DNA of 5,460 bases, taken from contig JAVBPP010000110.1 in assembly GCA_031549535.1 (NCBI GenBank), forward strand, positions 1-5,460, in the 5' to 3' direction. Origin of the DNA: JAVBPP01 sp031549535. GTDB lineage: Bacteria; Bacillota; Clostridia; Oscillospirales; Acutalibacteraceae. Below the pieces are notes generated by a model. It saw only the letters and a list, made by a program, of their open reading frames with translations, made no database searches and was not told the origin of the DNA. Below, piece after piece: positions 4,840-5,460 of the stretch (its first letter is position 1; the number at the start of each line of letters is the position of its first letter). A program made the translations under genes and the position numbers.

Positions 4840-5268
4840 TTACTTTGACTCCAAATTTTGGATAATACGCCGCAGCTTGCCCTCAAAATCCCGTATCTCC
4901 TCCCCGGAAAAACCCAGATAAAACAAAGCACACATTTCCTCAGAAAGTCGGTCATATTCCTCCCGGTATTCCTTGGCCTTGTCCGTGATGGATACAAAAA
5001 TTTGTCTGCGGTTCCTTGTGTCCGGGATGCGCACAACCAGACCTTCCGTCTCCATGCGGTCCAGCATACCGGTCAACGTGGTTTTGGCAAGGGATGTCAT
5101 CTTTCCGATTTGCGTAATTGTTAACCGGTCATGCTCCCAAAGCACATACAGAATCCGCCCCTGCGCCCCGCTGAAAGCATCTACACCGCTTTCACGCAGC
5201 ATCTTTTCAAAAATACGGCTGCCCAAGTGGCGTATCTGTGACATTAAAAACCCGCCGTCTGTTACCAT
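4840..5268 (-). CDS. MarR-family transcriptional regulator
   Basis: A 142-residue protein of standard MarR length. The winged helix spans about residues 33-100. It includes GAQGRILYVLWEHDRLTITQ, the recognition helix around SLAKTTLTGMLDRMETEGL (59-77) and the wing with DTRNRR (83-88), which holds the conserved D-x-R-x-R DNA-contact residues. Flanking helices at both ends would form the dimer interface. MarR proteins usually repress their own operon and release DNA on binding a small aromatic ligand or on thiol oxidation. The ATG at 5268 has AGGTGA just upstream and a leader of only about 15 nt. M9 at 5244 is a possible alternative start with a weaker site. Downstream are two flavin split-barrel genes, one broken, pointing to redox or detoxification control. 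Confidence 0.93.
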   Translation of the reverse strand: MVTDGGFLMSQIRHLGSRIFEKMLRESGVDAFSGAQGRILYVLWEHDRLTITQIGKMTSLAKTTLTGMLDRMETEGLVVRIPDTRNRRQIFVSITDKAKEYREEYDRLSEEMCALFYLGFSGEEIRDFEGKLRRIIQNLESK

Positions 5269-5280
5269 AGTTCACCTACT

Positions 5281-5311
5281 TTACGCCTTAGTATAGTACG
5301 CTTTAGTACTA
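5281..5311. promoter_or_regulatory. MarR autoregulatory operator candidate
   Basis: The promoter spacer contains the inverted repeat TAGTAC-N6-GTACTA (5294-5311). A direct repeat also covers the region: TACGCCTTAGTA (5282-5293) and TACGCTTTAGTA (5297-5308), 11 of 12 identical and 15 bp apart. The repeats cover the spacer, the -10 and the start point, the expected location for MarR autorepression. Confidence 0.7.
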
Positions 5312-5318
5312 TTGTCAA
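5290..5318 (-). promoter_or_regulatory. Promoter of the marR operon
   Basis: On the minus strand TTGACA (5313-5318) is followed after 17 bp by TATACT (5290-5295), a near-consensus promoter. The predicted start is close to 5283, so the leader is very short. Confidence 0.85.
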
Positions 5319-5364
5319 GACTTGAGTTTCCCCATTTTCAGCTCAAGTGGAAGAACGACAACTG

Positions 5365-5445
5365 ATTGGACGTTTTAGGAGGTCGAAGCAAAGCAGCAAT
5401 ACCGACAGAGCAACGCCGGAGCACGGCGAAGAAACCGTCACCAAT
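5365..5445. repeat. Second imperfect palindromic structure near the right edge
   Basis: ATTGGACGTTTT (from 5365) pairs imperfectly with GAAACCGTCACCAAT (5431-5445). Inside are smaller hairpins: GTCG/CGAC (5382-5385, 5403-5406) and CGCCG-GAGCA-CGGCG (5414-5428). It shares the words GGAGG and CAAAGCA in similar order with the central part of the 3862-4019 element, so the two may be related repeats. No coding frame is present. It is followed by the palindrome TTGCATAATGCAA (5445-5457), and the structure may continue beyond the window. Confidence 0.5.
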
Positions 5446-5460
5446 TGCATAATGCAAAAA

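Noticed and set aside
4335..4865. Plus-strand open frame of 176 codons
   Set aside because: It is antisense across the two split-barrel genes and the end of marR. Conserved flavoprotein motifs lie on the minus strand.

Overview
The window looks like chromosomal DNA from a low-to-mid GC Gram-positive anaerobe, most likely a Clostridia member of the Oscillospiraceae type. This is inferred from strong GGAGG-type ribosome binding sites, consensus sigma-A style promoters, protein families common in gut Bacillota (BlaI/M56 pairs, MarR plus flavin split-barrel proteins, orphan UroD-fold proteins), and imperfect palindromic repeats between genes. No rRNA, tRNA, CRISPR array or phage gene is visible.

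Layout from left to right. (1) 1-322: the end of an IS3-family insertion sequence, with the start of orfA on the minus strand running off the left edge. (2) 375-1442, minus: a complete orphan UroD-fold protein. Its extended -10 promoter is overlapped by a 13-bp dyad, and a 15-bp near-identical inverted repeat flanks the gene. (3) 1648-1911, plus: a compact transcription unit absent from ordinary long-ORF annotation. It has a TTGATT-17-TATAAT promoter, a dyad at the start point, a GGGAGG ribosome binding site, a 25-codon hydrophobic aromatic-rich peptide ORF and a strong 17-bp-stem terminator. (4) 3768-1928, minus: a two-gene operon, BlaI/MecI-type repressor then M56 (BlaR1/MecR1-type) membrane metalloprotease, overlapping by 4 bp. 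Its TTGACA-17-TAAACT promoter is covered by a pair of mirror-image operators. The protease lacks a recognisable penicillin-binding sensor domain and no beta-lactamase lies nearby, so the signal and regulon are unknown. It converges on the peptide unit, and the two share a bidirectional terminator. (5) 3862-4019: a 158-bp imperfect palindrome without a gene, resembling a MITE or other structured intergenic repeat. (6) 5268-4037, minus: a MarR-type repressor with a consensus promoter buried in inverted and direct repeats, followed by a 5'-truncated split-barrel flavoprotein remnant and a second, nearly full-length split-barrel protein. (7) 5269-5460: the marR promoter and a second, smaller palindromic structure.

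Two independent locally regulated circuits are therefore present. One is a proteolysis-induced repressor pair (BlaI/M56). The other is an autoregulated MarR operon that may respond to redox or toxic compounds through flavin-binding split-barrel proteins. The most novel-looking item is the self-contained 25-aa peptide transcript convergent with the BlaI/M56 operon. Functions beyond family level are inference.
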